A stretch of DNA of 64,000 bases, from the NCBI GenBank assembly GCA_965199165.1, contig OZ240681.1, positions 4,278,001 to 4,342,000 of the forward strand. Direction: 5' to 3'. The notes under the pieces were generated by a model. The model searched no databases, was not told where the DNA came from, and saw nothing but the letters and a program-made list of their open reading frames with translations. The position numbers were made by a program, and so were the translations under genes. Below are positions 19,375 to 26,854 of this stretch, piece after piece. Source of the DNA: LMUY01 sp965199165 (lineage in GTDB: Bacteria; Pseudomonadota; Alphaproteobacteria; Acetobacterales; Acetobacteraceae). The first letter of the stretch is position 1; each line of letters starts with the position of its first letter.

Positions 19375-19628
19375 TGGAAGTGCAGGCATCTAGCCCCCTG
19401 AGAAGGTTCGGGGCGCAGCTCGCTCAGACCGGGCGAGACAGCCTAGCTCTGCCCAGCAAGGCCTGCTTTCCGCCCCTTTGGCGCGCGCGCAAATGGCTCG
19501 TCGTCCGTGCCGGAAGTCCTGTCGGGAACCTGGTCCAGCGGCGGTCACGTGGCGCAGGTGGATGCCGAGGGACGGGTTTGTGGGATGGAGCGGAGATCTT
19601 GCAGACCTCGGCAGGCCACTGTCGGTGA
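19371..19628 (+). CDS. Small coupled ORF between the two exonuclease paralogues
   Basis: An 85-codon frame whose ATG overlaps the preceding stop (19371-19374) and whose TGA overlaps the GTG proposed for the exonuclease (19625-19628). Overlap at both ends suggests translational coupling. The predicted peptide is basic and proline/arginine-rich with no known motif, so it may be only a translated linker. It resembles nothing I recognise. Confidence 0.3.
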   Translation: MMEVQASSPLRRFGAQLAQTGRDSLALPSKACFPPLWRARKWLVVRAGSPVGNLVQRRSRGAGGCRGTGLWDGAEILQTSAGHCR

Positions 19629-20245
19629 CGCTCATCATCGTCGACCTCGAGGCGTCCTCCCTTCTGCCGGGTGGGTTTCCCATCGAACTCGGCTGGGTGT
19701 CGGAGGACGGTGTAGGTGAAAGCCACCTCATCAAACCGGCCGACGGTTGGCTGGACAGCAAGCGCGGCCATCCAGGATGGAGCGCCGAAAGCGAGCGGAT
19801 CCATGGCATATCGTTGCGGACCTTGTTGGAGGACGGCGAGCCCGTAGAGGCCGTGGCACGCCGTGCCGAAGCCGTCTTGACACCGTCGACGGTCCTGATG
19901 TGCTCGGATGCTCCCTCGCATGACGCTGCCTGGCTCCAGCAGCTGTTCGATGCTGGCGGCGTCCGGCGCACGGTGTCCATGGTGGACATGCAGGTGGTCT
20001 ACGGATGGTCGTGCCGGGCTCTGCTCGATCTCTTGCCACCCGTCGACCATCCAGAGCGCGAACGGGCCGAACAGCGCATTCGAAATCTGGCGCGTGAGAT
20101 CGTCGAGCAGGCGGAAGAGGCTGAGCATGTCAGCAGCCGTGTTCGGCACCGAGCCCTGCCGGACGCGATGAGTCTCTCGCGTACGCGGCAAGCCATCATT
20201 GGAGATGTGCGGCGGCACCTGCGGGACGCCGGAGGGTCACAATGA
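19625..20245 (+). CDS. DEDDh 3'-5' exonuclease (DnaQ/RNase T-like)
   Basis: 206 residues from GTG 19625. It contains all motifs of the DEDDh exonuclease fold: IIVDLEAS (Asp7, Glu9), CSDAPSHDAAWL (Asp100) and RHRALPD (His175, Asp180). It is a single-domain enzyme, expected to trim 3' ends of DNA or RNA with two metal ions. A longer frame runs upstream to 19478, but the GTG start coincides with the end of the preceding small ORF. The stop overlaps the ATG of the next gene as ATGA. A dead paralogue lies upstream in the same operon, so the two may form a heteromer. Confidence 0.75.
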   Translation: MTLIIVDLEASSLLPGGFPIELGWVSEDGVGESHLIKPADGWLDSKRGHPGWSAESERIHGISLRTLLEDGEPVEAVARRAEAVLTPSTVLMCSDAPSHDAAWLQQLFDAGGVRRTVSMVDMQVVYGWSCRALLDLLPPVDHPERERAEQRIRNLAREIVEQAEEAEHVSSRVRHRALPDAMSLSRTRQAIIGDVRRHLRDAGGSQ

Positions 20246-20682
20246 GCAAGCTGTTCCAGGCGACCTACCATGTACATCCAGTCGTGATCGGCCGGGCCTC
20301 ACCGCAAGAACTCTCCGCCATCAACCAAGATGTCGACACTGCTGGCTGCCGGGACGACCTCGAACTCTGGTGTTTGGTAGCCATCCGAGATCCCCGTCGT
20401 CCGCAGGTGCAAATCCATGCCCTGGGCTGGCGCTCGGCTCTTCAGAACACTTGGATCACCTCGCGTCTGGTCGCAGTCGATGCGCTCAAACGCGCGGTCG
20501 CGACGATGTCCGGCCATGTGTACCGCCTGGGAGAAGCCGACGCCGAGGAGCTGGAGCCACAGCTCAGGGAGCACCTCCGCTATGCATTGCACCAATGGAA
20601 GTTCGAAAGTGACCAAGACGTAGGACTGCTACCGGGGCGTTTAGGCTGTAGCCGGGGGCCTGCCGGTGACACCGAAAACTAG
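20242..20682 (+). CDS. Uncharacterised protein of the exonuclease operon
   Basis: 146 residues beginning MSKLFQATYHVHPV, with the ATG overlapping the exonuclease stop. It has alternating strands and helices, including VQIHALGWRSALQNTWITSR and a C-terminal helix EELEPQLREHLRYALHQWKF. There is no signal, membrane segment or catalytic motif that I can recognise. The tight coupling to the exonuclease argues that it works with it, for instance as an adaptor or an antidote, but nothing in the sequence decides this. Confidence 0.6.
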   Translation: MSKLFQATYHVHPVVIGRASPQELSAINQDVDTAGCRDDLELWCLVAIRDPRRPQVQIHALGWRSALQNTWITSRLVAVDALKRAVATMSGHVYRLGEADAEELEPQLREHLRYALHQWKFESDQDVGLLPGRLGCSRGPAGDTEN

Positions 20683-20828
20683 TGTGCATGCTCGAACGAG
20701 TCTGGACGGCGTGATGCCTCCGGTAGAGCAGACCAGAGCACCGCTGAGAGTAAGCGTTTCGACGTTGATGCGACGGGAAGTGTCAGGACGGGTCCAGCAG
20801 GCGATCAAATGACAAGTGGCCCTCCGCC

Positions 20829-21275
20829 ATGAGTGCGGCATTCCTGGATCCATGGTGCCTCGTTCCCGCCGTCGATGGTGAAACCCTGCTGTTCGGGTTT
20901 GCTATTCGTCATCCGGCGACCGGTGGCCTGGGTTGGCTCTTGTCTACAGAGGTGCTGGAACTCGAGGCGGATCATGGTCGGGCTATAACGCGAAGCGGGC
21001 GACGATACACGCTGGGGCGCCGCTTTGACCCAGTGGATGTCGGCGCGGAGGGCGAGGAACCGAGGCTCGCATTCGATCTCCTCGTCGCAGACGACTTCGA
21101 GGACATGGATATCCTGCGGGAGGTAGACCGCGACTGGCTGATGGCGTGCAAGGCAGCCAGACACCTTGCGGTGGACAAGCCAGCCAGGGCGCAGGCAGCC
21201 GTCGCAAAATTCCTCGCAGATTACCGGGCGGCCTATCTGGAGCTCAGGCGGAGTTACAAAGGCGAACGTTCCTAG
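20829..21275 (+). CDS. SGRRY-LGR module protein
   Basis: 148 residues. A beta-rich N-terminal half (WCLVPAVDGETLLFGFAIRH) leads to TRSGRRYTLGRRFDPVDVGA, LAFDLLV, then a helix VDRDWLMACKAARHL and the ending AAYLELRRSYK. The second half aligns along its whole length with the C-terminus of the DGQQR-motif protein at 9411-10097. It follows the operon by 146 bp and may be its last member. It was probably once fused to, or recruited by, different partner domains. Function unknown. Confidence 0.6.
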   Translation: MSAAFLDPWCLVPAVDGETLLFGFAIRHPATGGLGWLLSTEVLELEADHGRAITRSGRRYTLGRRFDPVDVGAEGEEPRLAFDLLVADDFEDMDILREVDRDWLMACKAARHLAVDKPARAQAAVAKFLADYRAAYLELRRSYKGERS

Positions 21276-21407
21276 GCAAAACACGTCCCTGCATCACTTT
21301 ACGACTGCTGTCGAGTTCTATCCAAGCTGCTTCACATCGTCGGGCGGTATCGTCGGTGCGCAGAGTGCACGGCGTCGCGAAGAACTAGAAATGTGGCAAT
21401 GCCGAAG

Positions 21408-21416
21408 TTATCCACA
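21408..21416 (+). promoter_or_regulatory. Perfect DnaA-box sequence
   Basis: TTATCCACA, the exact DnaA consensus, is followed 6 nt later by TGTCCACAGG, a weaker copy. It sits in an AT-rich stretch at the island-comM junction. A single box can occur by chance; it could also be left from a plasmid or integrative-element origin. Confidence 0.35.
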
Positions 21417-21436
21417 ACTCTGTCCACAGGACAAAC

Positions 21437-21454
21437 ACATACTTTCCAGTATGT
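21437..21454. repeat. Short hairpin at island-comM junction
   Basis: ACATACT-TTCC-AGTATGT forms a perfect 7-bp stem with a 4-nt loop about 110 bp before the first base that matches comM. It could be part of an element end or a terminator for the upstream operon, although no T-run follows. Confidence 0.35.
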
Positions 21455-21522
21455 TATTACGAATATACACAACGAGCGGCTGCGAAATTTCAGCAACAGC
21501 AAGGTAAAGGATTAAAGTCTTA

Positions 21523-22821
21523 ATGAAGCAAGAGTATGGTTGGAACGTGCAATGTGTGAAAAGCAGCCATTTCGACCTGCCGATCGCCCTCTGCGTGCTC
21601 GCCGCCATGGACGTGCTGCCGCGGGAGGACCTGGCGGGGTTCGCCGCACTCGGCGAGCTGTCGCTCGACGGCACGCTCAACCCGGTGGCCGGCGTGCTGC
21701 CGGCTGCGATCGGCGCCTCCAGCCGCGGCCTGGGGCTGATCTGCCCGGCGTCGCAAGGGGGCGAGGCGGCCTGGGCGGGCCAGGTGGAGGTGCTGGCGCT
21801 GCCGGACCTGCTCTGCGCGGTGAACCATTTCCGGGGCACCCAGGTGCTGACGCCACCCTCGCCGGCCGGCGTCGCCGAAGCTTCGGCCGGACCCGACCTG
21901 GCCGAGGTGAAGGGGATGGAAGCCGCCAAGCGGGCGATCGAGCTGGCGGCGGCCGGTGGCCACAACCTGCTGCTGATCGGGCCGCCGGGCGCCGGCAAAT
22001 CCATGCTGGCCAGCCGCCTGCCCTGGCTTTTGCCGGATTTAACCCCCGCGGAGGCCTTACAGGTCAGCACCATCCACTCGGTTGCCGGGCTGCTGGTGGG
22101 TGGATTGATGGTAAAGCGGCCGCCCTATCGGGAACCACACCATTCCGCCAGCCCGGCGGCGCTTACTGGCGGCGGGCAGCGCGCCCGACCCGGCGAGGTG
22201 AGCCTGGCGCATCGAGGCGTGCTGTTCCTAGACGAACTGCCGGAATTCCCCCGCCCAGCGCTGGAGGCGCTGCGCACCCCGCTGGAAACCGGACGCACCA
22301 CCGTCGCCCGTGCGGCGGCGCACGTGACATACCCCGCCAGGTTCCAATTGGTCGCAGCCATGAACCCTTGCCGCTGCGGCCATCTGGGCGATGCCTCCCG
22401 CGAGTGCAGCAAGGCACCGCGTTGCGGCGAGGATTACCTCAACAGGATAAGCGGCCCCTTGCTCGACCGCATCGACATGACGGTGCAGGTGCAACCCATC
22501 TCTCCGACCGAACTCAGCCGCGCCCCGGCTGGAGAACCAAGTGCAGCCGTTGCGGCGAGGGTTGCGAATGCACGGTCGGTGCAGCGGGTTCGTGGCATGC
22601 TGAACGCGGAACTGGATGGCGACGCGATCGAGCTGCAGCCGGACGCAAGGGCCTTGGCCGAACGCGCGGCAGAGAAGCTTCGCCTTTCCGCACGCGGGTT
22701 CACTCGCGTGTTGCGGGTTGGTAGAACGATTGCCGACCTGGCCCACTCCGACGTGGTGCAAGATGCTCATGTGGCGGAGGCGCTCGCCTTCCGGCACCGC
22801 GTTCCGGGGCGGACTGCATAG
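21523..22821 (+). pseudogene. comM: ComM/YifB AAA+ helicase, copy 1, N-terminally truncated
   Basis: 432 residues against about 500 for intact ComM. Similarity begins at SSHFDLPIAL (from about 21562), so the first 80-90 residues of the Lon-protease-like N-domain are missing and replaced by a short unrelated peptide. The remainder is intact: Walker A GPPGAGKS, Walker B VLFLDELPEF, the cysteine-rich NPCRCGH...C...C patch and the C-terminal Mg-chelatase-like domain. ComM is a branch-migration helicase used in natural transformation. Loss of the N-domain makes activity doubtful. comM is a known insertion site for genomic islands, which fits the 21.5 kb of foreign genes on its 5' side. Confidence 0.8.
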
Positions 22822-23016
22822 GGTGAGGATCGGTTCCGCCCGTCTCCAAGGGTGGACTTGCCTCAAGCGATGTTCTGTATCGGGGCGCCGCGCTGATAAC
22901 AGCCGCTGGTATCCGCTTATGGCCCAAATCGGCAACGAGTTGCCCGTTGAGGGCACCGACCCAGTCACCGGCCAGCGCGTGACGTTTCAAAAGCCATTCG
23001 CGGCGCTGGGCTGCAA

Positions 23017-23643
23017 GTGCGGGTTTGCGTGAAGCAGATTGTCTGGCGGCTGATGGTCCTGGCCTGGACAATTCATATGACGATCCCGGCCAGGGCCGAC
23101 GTTCCTGTCGAAACTCCGGCTATCCAGGGCACTCTCTTGAACATCGATTTGGCTACGGGCACGCTGACGATTAGGCGGCGTGACGGCCAAGTGGACGTCG
23201 CGGCGTTAAGTCGCGATGTGGCAGTTGTGATCGCAAAGCCGCTGCCGCGGACGATGATGAGGCTCGGTGAGATGGTCGCGGTCAATGCAAGCGACATACA
23301 CCTCCCGGAGGGCCGCGTGCTCGTCGCTGGCATCTACCTGCAAACAGACCCGTCGGTGCCCGAGCAAGACCGCGAGGAGCTCACGCGGGAGTTCCTGCCC
23401 GCTTCTCGCCCTATCGAAGGTTCGAGCCCCTCGCGCCACGTCATCGTATCCGGGCGATTGCTGTCGATCGACGGCACTTCAATGATCATCGAGAGCGGTC
23501 ACGAAAATGTCCGCGTGAAACTGTCGCCAGAGGCGATTGGCGATAGCTTGCGGCGCGGCGGACTGTCCGATCTTTACCCAGGGTCTACGGTGACCATGGC
23601 CCTGCCGGACGGCGGTGTACGCGCCATCCTCATGGCCGGCTGA
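23017..23643 (+). CDS. Exported protein with repeated beta-barrel-like segments
   Basis: 208 residues. A signal peptide (IVWRLMVLAWTIHMTIPARA) precedes two related segments, IQGTLLNIDLATGTLTIRRR and VSGRLLSIDGTSMIIESG, each ending in a valine-rich strand. They resemble DUF5666-type OB-like repeats found in periplasmic proteins. GTG 23017 is taken; GTG 23029 is equally possible. A remnant of a second copy lies at 28940-29101 after comM copy 2, showing that comM and this gene were duplicated as a unit. Function unknown. Confidence 0.6.
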   Translation: MRVCVKQIVWRLMVLAWTIHMTIPARADVPVETPAIQGTLLNIDLATGTLTIRRRDGQVDVAALSRDVAVVIAKPLPRTMMRLGEMVAVNASDIHLPEGRVLVAGIYLQTDPSVPEQDREELTREFLPASRPIEGSSPSRHVIVSGRLLSIDGTSMIIESGHENVRVKLSPEAIGDSLRRGGLSDLYPGSTVTMALPDGGVRAILMAG

Positions 23644-23689
23644 CTTCACTCCAGCGAATTCCGCCTACTGTGTGAAGACCGTAATAGAA

Positions 23690-23787
23690 CACAACCTGCT
23701 GCTGATCGGGCCGCCGGGCGCCCGCAAATCCATGCTGGCCAGCCGCCTGCCCTGGCTTCTGCCGGACCTGACACCGGCAGAAGCGTT
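23690..23787 (+). pseudogene. comM copy 2, 5' fragment left of the transposon
   Basis: The frame reads HNLLLIGPPGARKSMLASRL and continues to TPAEA, about 33 codons of ComM around the Walker A motif. The P-loop has Arg in place of the second conserved Gly (GARKS for GAGKS), which would abolish ATP binding. The sequence upstream of 23690 is unrelated, so the N-terminal half is deleted. The fragment is cut at the 8-bp target duplication of the transposon and resumes at 28151. Confidence 0.8.
23780..23787. repeat. Target-site duplication, left copy
   Basis: GAAGCGTT directly before the left inverted repeat; the same 8 bases follow the right inverted repeat. Joined, the flanks restore the comM codons for PAEALQV. 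Confidence 0.85.
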
Positions 23788-23817
23788 CGGCATTATGGAG
23801 CAAACACACCTAGAATA
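23788..23817 (+). repeat. Left terminal inverted repeat
   Basis: Starts CGGCATTATGGAG, identical for 13 bases to the reverse complement of 28138-28150, then continues imperfectly through a shared CACCTA. Confidence 0.85.
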
Positions 23818-23824
23818 ATCGATA

Positions 23825-23841
23825 TCAACGAACATCGTTGA
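23825..23841. promoter_or_regulatory. Operator-like palindrome TCAACG-N5-CGTTGA (left)
   Basis: TCAACG, spacer AACAT, CGTTGA, 32 bp upstream of the gene at 23874 and followed by TATGCTG. The same palindrome occurs twice upstream of the element's XRE gene, so this is probably an XRE-bound operator. Confidence 0.65.
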
Positions 23842-23873
23842 TGTATGCTGTCGGCCCCATTCGGAGCCGAGCG

Positions 23874-24303
23874 ATGACAGACTACGTTCTCACAGGCCTT
23901 GTGAAGCGCCGCGCCGAACTCGCAGGCATGATCGAGTCGACGCATGACGCACTCCGCAAGCATGTGGCCGATCTAGAGAATCTTGACGCCACCATTCGGC
24001 AGTTCGCACCCGACTTCAAGGTGGAGACGATCCGCCCAAAGGCGTTCCGGCCGCCGAAGGACTGGGCGCAGCGCGGAGAGATGAGCCGGACGGTTCTGTC
24101 CATCCTGCGGCAGGCGACCGAACCGATGAACCACACGGGACATCGCCATCGAGCTGCTAATGACACGGGCGCTGGATCGGGGCGACCAAAAGCTGCTGCG
24201 GCTGATGATCAAGCGCGTTGGCGTCGCCCTGCGGACGCAGCGGGAGAACGGGGCGGTGCGGACGGTGCCGGCGCCGATGTCGCTGTGGGAGGTGGCGCGA
24301 TAA
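23874..24303 (+). pseudogene. IS-associated conserved protein, frameshifted
   Basis: The first part, MTDYVLTGLVKRRAELAGMI to ATEPM, is a coiled-coil protein commonly found beside IS elements in alphaproteobacteria. At about 24130 an extra A shifts the frame. Removing it restores TTRDIAIELLMTRALDRGDQ and the ending LLRLMIKRVGVALRTQREN...MSLWEVAR at the TAA 24303. Intact it would be about 143 residues, with a C-terminal winged-helix-like half. It is the first gene of the transposon, directly after the operator-like palindrome. The function of the family is not known to me. Confidence 0.65.
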
Positions 24304-24357
24304 ATGGTAATGAAATCAATCGTGCGAGATCAGATAAATACTCGAAAACGTGGTTGT

Positions 24358-24912
24358 TTATACCACTGTCTGTCCAGCAAACCTGCCGGCGTATCCTTTT
24401 TCGGGCGTGCCAAGGGTTTGCTCAAAGATCAACTGACATATCTTCATTCCGCCGCGAAGAATGATTGGATGCTTTCCGTGGTTTACGATCTCCAATCTTA
24501 TGCGTCCATCAAATCCAGCATGGACCGTTGGAGCAGTTACGTGAACGCCAAGCCCAATACGAGCCAGAGAACTCTTTCCCTCCACCCGAGCCGCAAGGCG
24601 AAAGGATTTTCTTAAGTCAACATACTCCGCTGTCCAAGCCAACACTAACGTATGAGGCTTTAGCCTATAACCATCGTGTCCGGCTGTTACTTGTTCGGCC
24701 AATTGACCCAGCAGACTTTCCGGATTGAACCCAGGTTTCCCTGGGTCAATGGCAATATCCAGACTTTGATTTTGATCCTTGAAGATGCTAAATACGGGGT
24801 CTAAAGTTAAATCAACACTAGTTGACGAATAGGCAGTAGGCAAGGGCCTTGGGTCAATTACAATTGCCCCACCTTCTATTCCAGTCCTGATTTCCCGATC
24901 TGTTAAAATCAT
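24358..24912 (-). CDS. dcd: dCTP deaminase
   Basis: 184 residues from ATG 24912 (MILTDREIRTGIEGGAIVI). It has the dUTPase-superfamily signatures of Dcd: STSVDLTLD, VEGKSSLARIGLGVH with the Ser/Arg pair, and IRLEIVNHG with the catalytic Glu. It converts dCTP to dUTP. A lone dcd inside a mobile element, apart from housekeeping genes, fits the phage-defence dCTP deaminases that deplete dCTP on infection. That role is inferred from context. ATG overlaps the stop of the upstream small gene as ATGA. The GC content is much lower than the chromosome, pointing to transfer from another host. Confidence 0.85.
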   Translation of the reverse strand: MILTDREIRTGIEGGAIVIDPRPLPTAYSSTSVDLTLDPVFSIFKDQNQSLDIAIDPGKPGFNPESLLGQLAEQVTAGHDGYRLKPHTLVLAWTAEYVDLRKSFRLAARVEGKSSLARIGLGVHVTAPTVHAGFDGRIRLEIVNHGKHPIILRGGMKICQLIFEQTLGTPEKGYAGRFAGQTVV

Positions 24913-25169
24913 GCCACTATTTTCTCTTCTATGATCGAGCTTTGAGGTACTAAAACACGCCACTCTCCTCGCATTGTTTCTCGGGGTAGCTCAACAAGCA
25001 GCATTCCGTTGTTCCCGCCGCCAACCGGATAGCCAATATCCAAGGAGTCTTCTACAAGGGATCGCTTATCCACAATTAGCGTCTCGGGTCCGTTAGACGT
25101 ATTTACAGACACCATGACTTCACTCGGGTGCTGCCCTTGCCCAACTTCACTAACCCGAATTCTAGCCAT
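24909..25169 (-). CDS. Small protein coupled to dCTP deaminase
   Basis: 86 residues, MARIRVSEVGQGQHPSEVMV and onward, predicted mostly beta strands, no signal or membrane segment. AAGGA lies 8 nt before the ATG. The stop overlaps the dcd start by 4 nt, so the two are co-translated. The sequence matches nothing I know. A regulator or sensor that controls the deaminase is the simplest idea, but this is a guess. Confidence 0.65.
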   Translation of the reverse strand: MARIRVSEVGQGQHPSEVMVSVNTSNGPETLIVDKRSLVEDSLDIGYPVGGGNNGMLLVELPRETMRGEWRVLVPQSSIIEEKIVA

Positions 25170-25210
25170 TCTTAATTCCTTCTAACGCTTCCGCAGGTTG
25201 CGCGGGTGAG

Positions 25211-25228
25211 AATGCACAGTCAACGAAA
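25211..25228 (-). promoter_or_regulatory. Promoter-like element of the deaminase operon
   Basis: On the minus strand, TTTCGTTGACTGTGC matches the TTTCGTTGACTATGC before the XRE gene except at one base. It contains one half-site (CGTTGA) of the element's operator and a TTGACT resembling a -35 box. It lies about 45-60 bp before the small gene that heads the dcd operon. Confidence 0.5.
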
Positions 25229-25328
25229 TCCCCAACGCGTTCCCTAGCATGCAGTTATAGAACGTGTTCTTGTTTTGTTCAATCTGAAACGACTCTACTC
25301 ACCTATGCGTGTCAAGCGTCGACTCGTT

Positions 25329-26219
25329 TTAGCGCCGCCAATACCCCGCCCAAACTCGCGACACCGGATGCCCCAACGCCGCACCCGTAGCCGCCTCGTG
25401 CTGCGCACCATTCGGCACGCGGCGCCGATCTTCGCGCCACGCCATTTCTGCCGCGTAGAATCCCAGATACTTGCCGCTGATGTGGTGGTGCTGGCCCATT
25501 TCGGCCCGGCGCAGACGGGAGAAGAACGACTCCGCCTGGTTGGTGCAGGCACCGGCCTTGCTGAATGCGACCGAATGATTGATCCGGCGCATCTCATAGC
25601 GAGCATGCAGCGCATCCCAGCCGCCGGCTTCGTCCGCGTGCACGATACTGCCCATTGCGACAACTTGGCGGATCAGCGCCACGCCCTCACTCTCGCGCTT
25701 GACCACGAACGGCAGCGTGCGGCCGGCTCGCTCACGGGCGACAACGACAACCTGGCGCTTCGGCGGAGTGACAAGCCGGCGATCGGCTCAATCGGCCTTG
25801 ACGTTAGAGAGCTGGGTGTGGCCGCCGACATAGCAGCCGTCCACTTCCACTACGCCGGAAAGGGTGCCAACCATCTGCTCGGCTGACAGTGCCTCACGGA
25901 TTCTGTGGGCCATCACGAACGCCGTTTTATAGGACACGTCCAGGTCGCGCCCGAGCTGCAAGGCGCTGATGCCCTTCACCGCGTTTACGAAGATCGCGAT
26001 GGCGGCGAGGTAGTCACGCACCGGCAGCTTGCGGCTGGCGAAGATGGTGCTGCTCGTGACGCTGAACTGATGCTAGCATGCCTTGCACTTGAAGATTGGG
26101 CGGCTGGCGAAGCTGTAGATGGCCGTGCACTCGCACCGCGGACAGAACGGCTCACCGCCATTGTCAGCCCAGCGGATGGCCTGGAAGTGCGCGCGAGCCT
26201 GTTCGTCGCTCATCCGCAT
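25329..26219 (-). pseudogene. IS1595-family transposase with two nonsense codons
   Basis: One frame of about 296 codons carries all parts of an IS1595/ISXO2-type transposase. These are an N-terminal zinc ribbon (CPRCECTAIY...FKCKAC), VRDYLAAIAIFVNAVKGISA, the catalytic VVEVDGCYVGGH, HADEAGGWDALH and the NQAESFFSRLRR region. A TAG interrupts it after FKCKAC (about 26073) and a TGA after NVKAD (25788). Everything else is in frame, so decay is recent. It is divergent from the XRE gene, with two operator-like palindromes between. Confidence 0.85.
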
Positions 26220-26287
26220 GATCGCACCGAGGCTTAGGGAGCTGGGCCTCGGCAGTGAGGAGGAAGTGAGTCGCCATCGGAAGCGCC

Positions 26288-26303
26288 TCAACGTATTCGT
26301 TGA
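26288..26303. promoter_or_regulatory. Operator-like palindrome TCAACG-N4-CGTTGA
   Basis: TCAACG, spacer TATT, CGTTGA, about 70 bp before the transposase start on the minus strand. Its flank GATATCAACGAA (minus strand) is also found at the left-end operator. Confidence 0.6.
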
Positions 26304-26332
26304 TATCACTCATTTCGTGGATATTGTGCACG

Positions 26333-26349
26333 TCAACGCATTTCGTTGA
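26333..26349. promoter_or_regulatory. Operator-like palindrome TCAACG-N5-CGTTGA (xre promoter)
   Basis: TCAACG, spacer CATTT, CGTTGA, extended to GTCAACG/CGTTGAC, 32 bp before the XRE start codon and followed by TATGCTG as at the left-end copy. It probably overlaps the promoter and mediates autorepression. Confidence 0.65.
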
Positions 26350-26380
26350 CTATGCTGCGACGATCTTGCATGGTTGGCCC

Positions 26381-26608
26381 ATGCTCACACCCGAACAAAG
26401 CCGGGCCGCGCGCGGGTGGCTGGACTGGTCGCAGGACGATCTGGCGAAACGCGCAAACGTCTCTCTATCGACCGTCCGTGATTTCGAGAAAGGGCGCCGG
26501 ATGCCCGTACGGAATAACCTCCTAGCGATCCGCCATGCGCTTGAGCAGTCCGGAATAGTGTTCAATTTCGACGGCGAGAAAGCCTTAGGGCTTTCAGTCG
26601 CGGGCTAA
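26381..26608 (+). CDS. XRE-family repressor of the transposon
   Basis: 75 residues: MLTPEQSRAARGWLDWSQDD followed by LAKRANVSLSTVRDFEKGRR, a compact XRE helix-turn-helix with a short beta tail (GIVFNFDGEKALGLS). This one-domain type is common beside IS elements and toxin genes. Two TCAACG-N4/5-CGTTGA palindromes lie in the divergent promoter region with the transposase, and a third precedes the first gene of the element. The repressor is thus likely to control itself, transposition and cargo. A weak ribosome site (GGTTGG) precedes the ATG. Confidence 0.8.
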   Translation: MLTPEQSRAARGWLDWSQDDLAKRANVSLSTVRDFEKGRRMPVRNNLLAIRHALEQSGIVFNFDGEKALGLSVAG

Positions 26609-26814
26609 GGCAGGGCGCAGACATGCTCTACGCGCCCGAAACGGACGCGAAAGTAGTCAGCTATCCAAATCACGTTGGACGGCTCCTATTCGCTAGAGGG
26701 CCTTGCCCCAGCGACCTCGGAGTGCGACTCTATAGACCTGGGCACGTCCTAGTCGTCATTCCGTGGCGCGCTGGGATCACGGCCGGAGGGCAGGTTTGTC
26801 CCCGGTCCGACACC

Positions 26815-26850
26815 AAGGCGCTCCTCTCTGCCAGGGGAGGGCGCCTTTTG
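26815..26850 (+). terminator. Rho-independent terminator
   Basis: AAGGCGC (26815-26821) pairs with GCGCCTT (26841-26847), with CTC/GAG adding to the stem, followed by TTTT. It lies at the convergent end between the XRE gene and the winged-helix-like gene and could serve both strands. Confidence 0.7.
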
Positions 26851-26854
26851 TGCT

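Noticed and set aside
22919..23032. 37-codon frame MAQIGNELPVEG...CKCGFA between comM copy 1 and the exported gene
   Set aside because: Too short and without a ribosome site or known relative; it overlaps the start of the exported protein.
24304..24728. Plus-strand frames opposite the dCTP deaminase gene
   Set aside because: They are antisense shadows of a well-supported gene.
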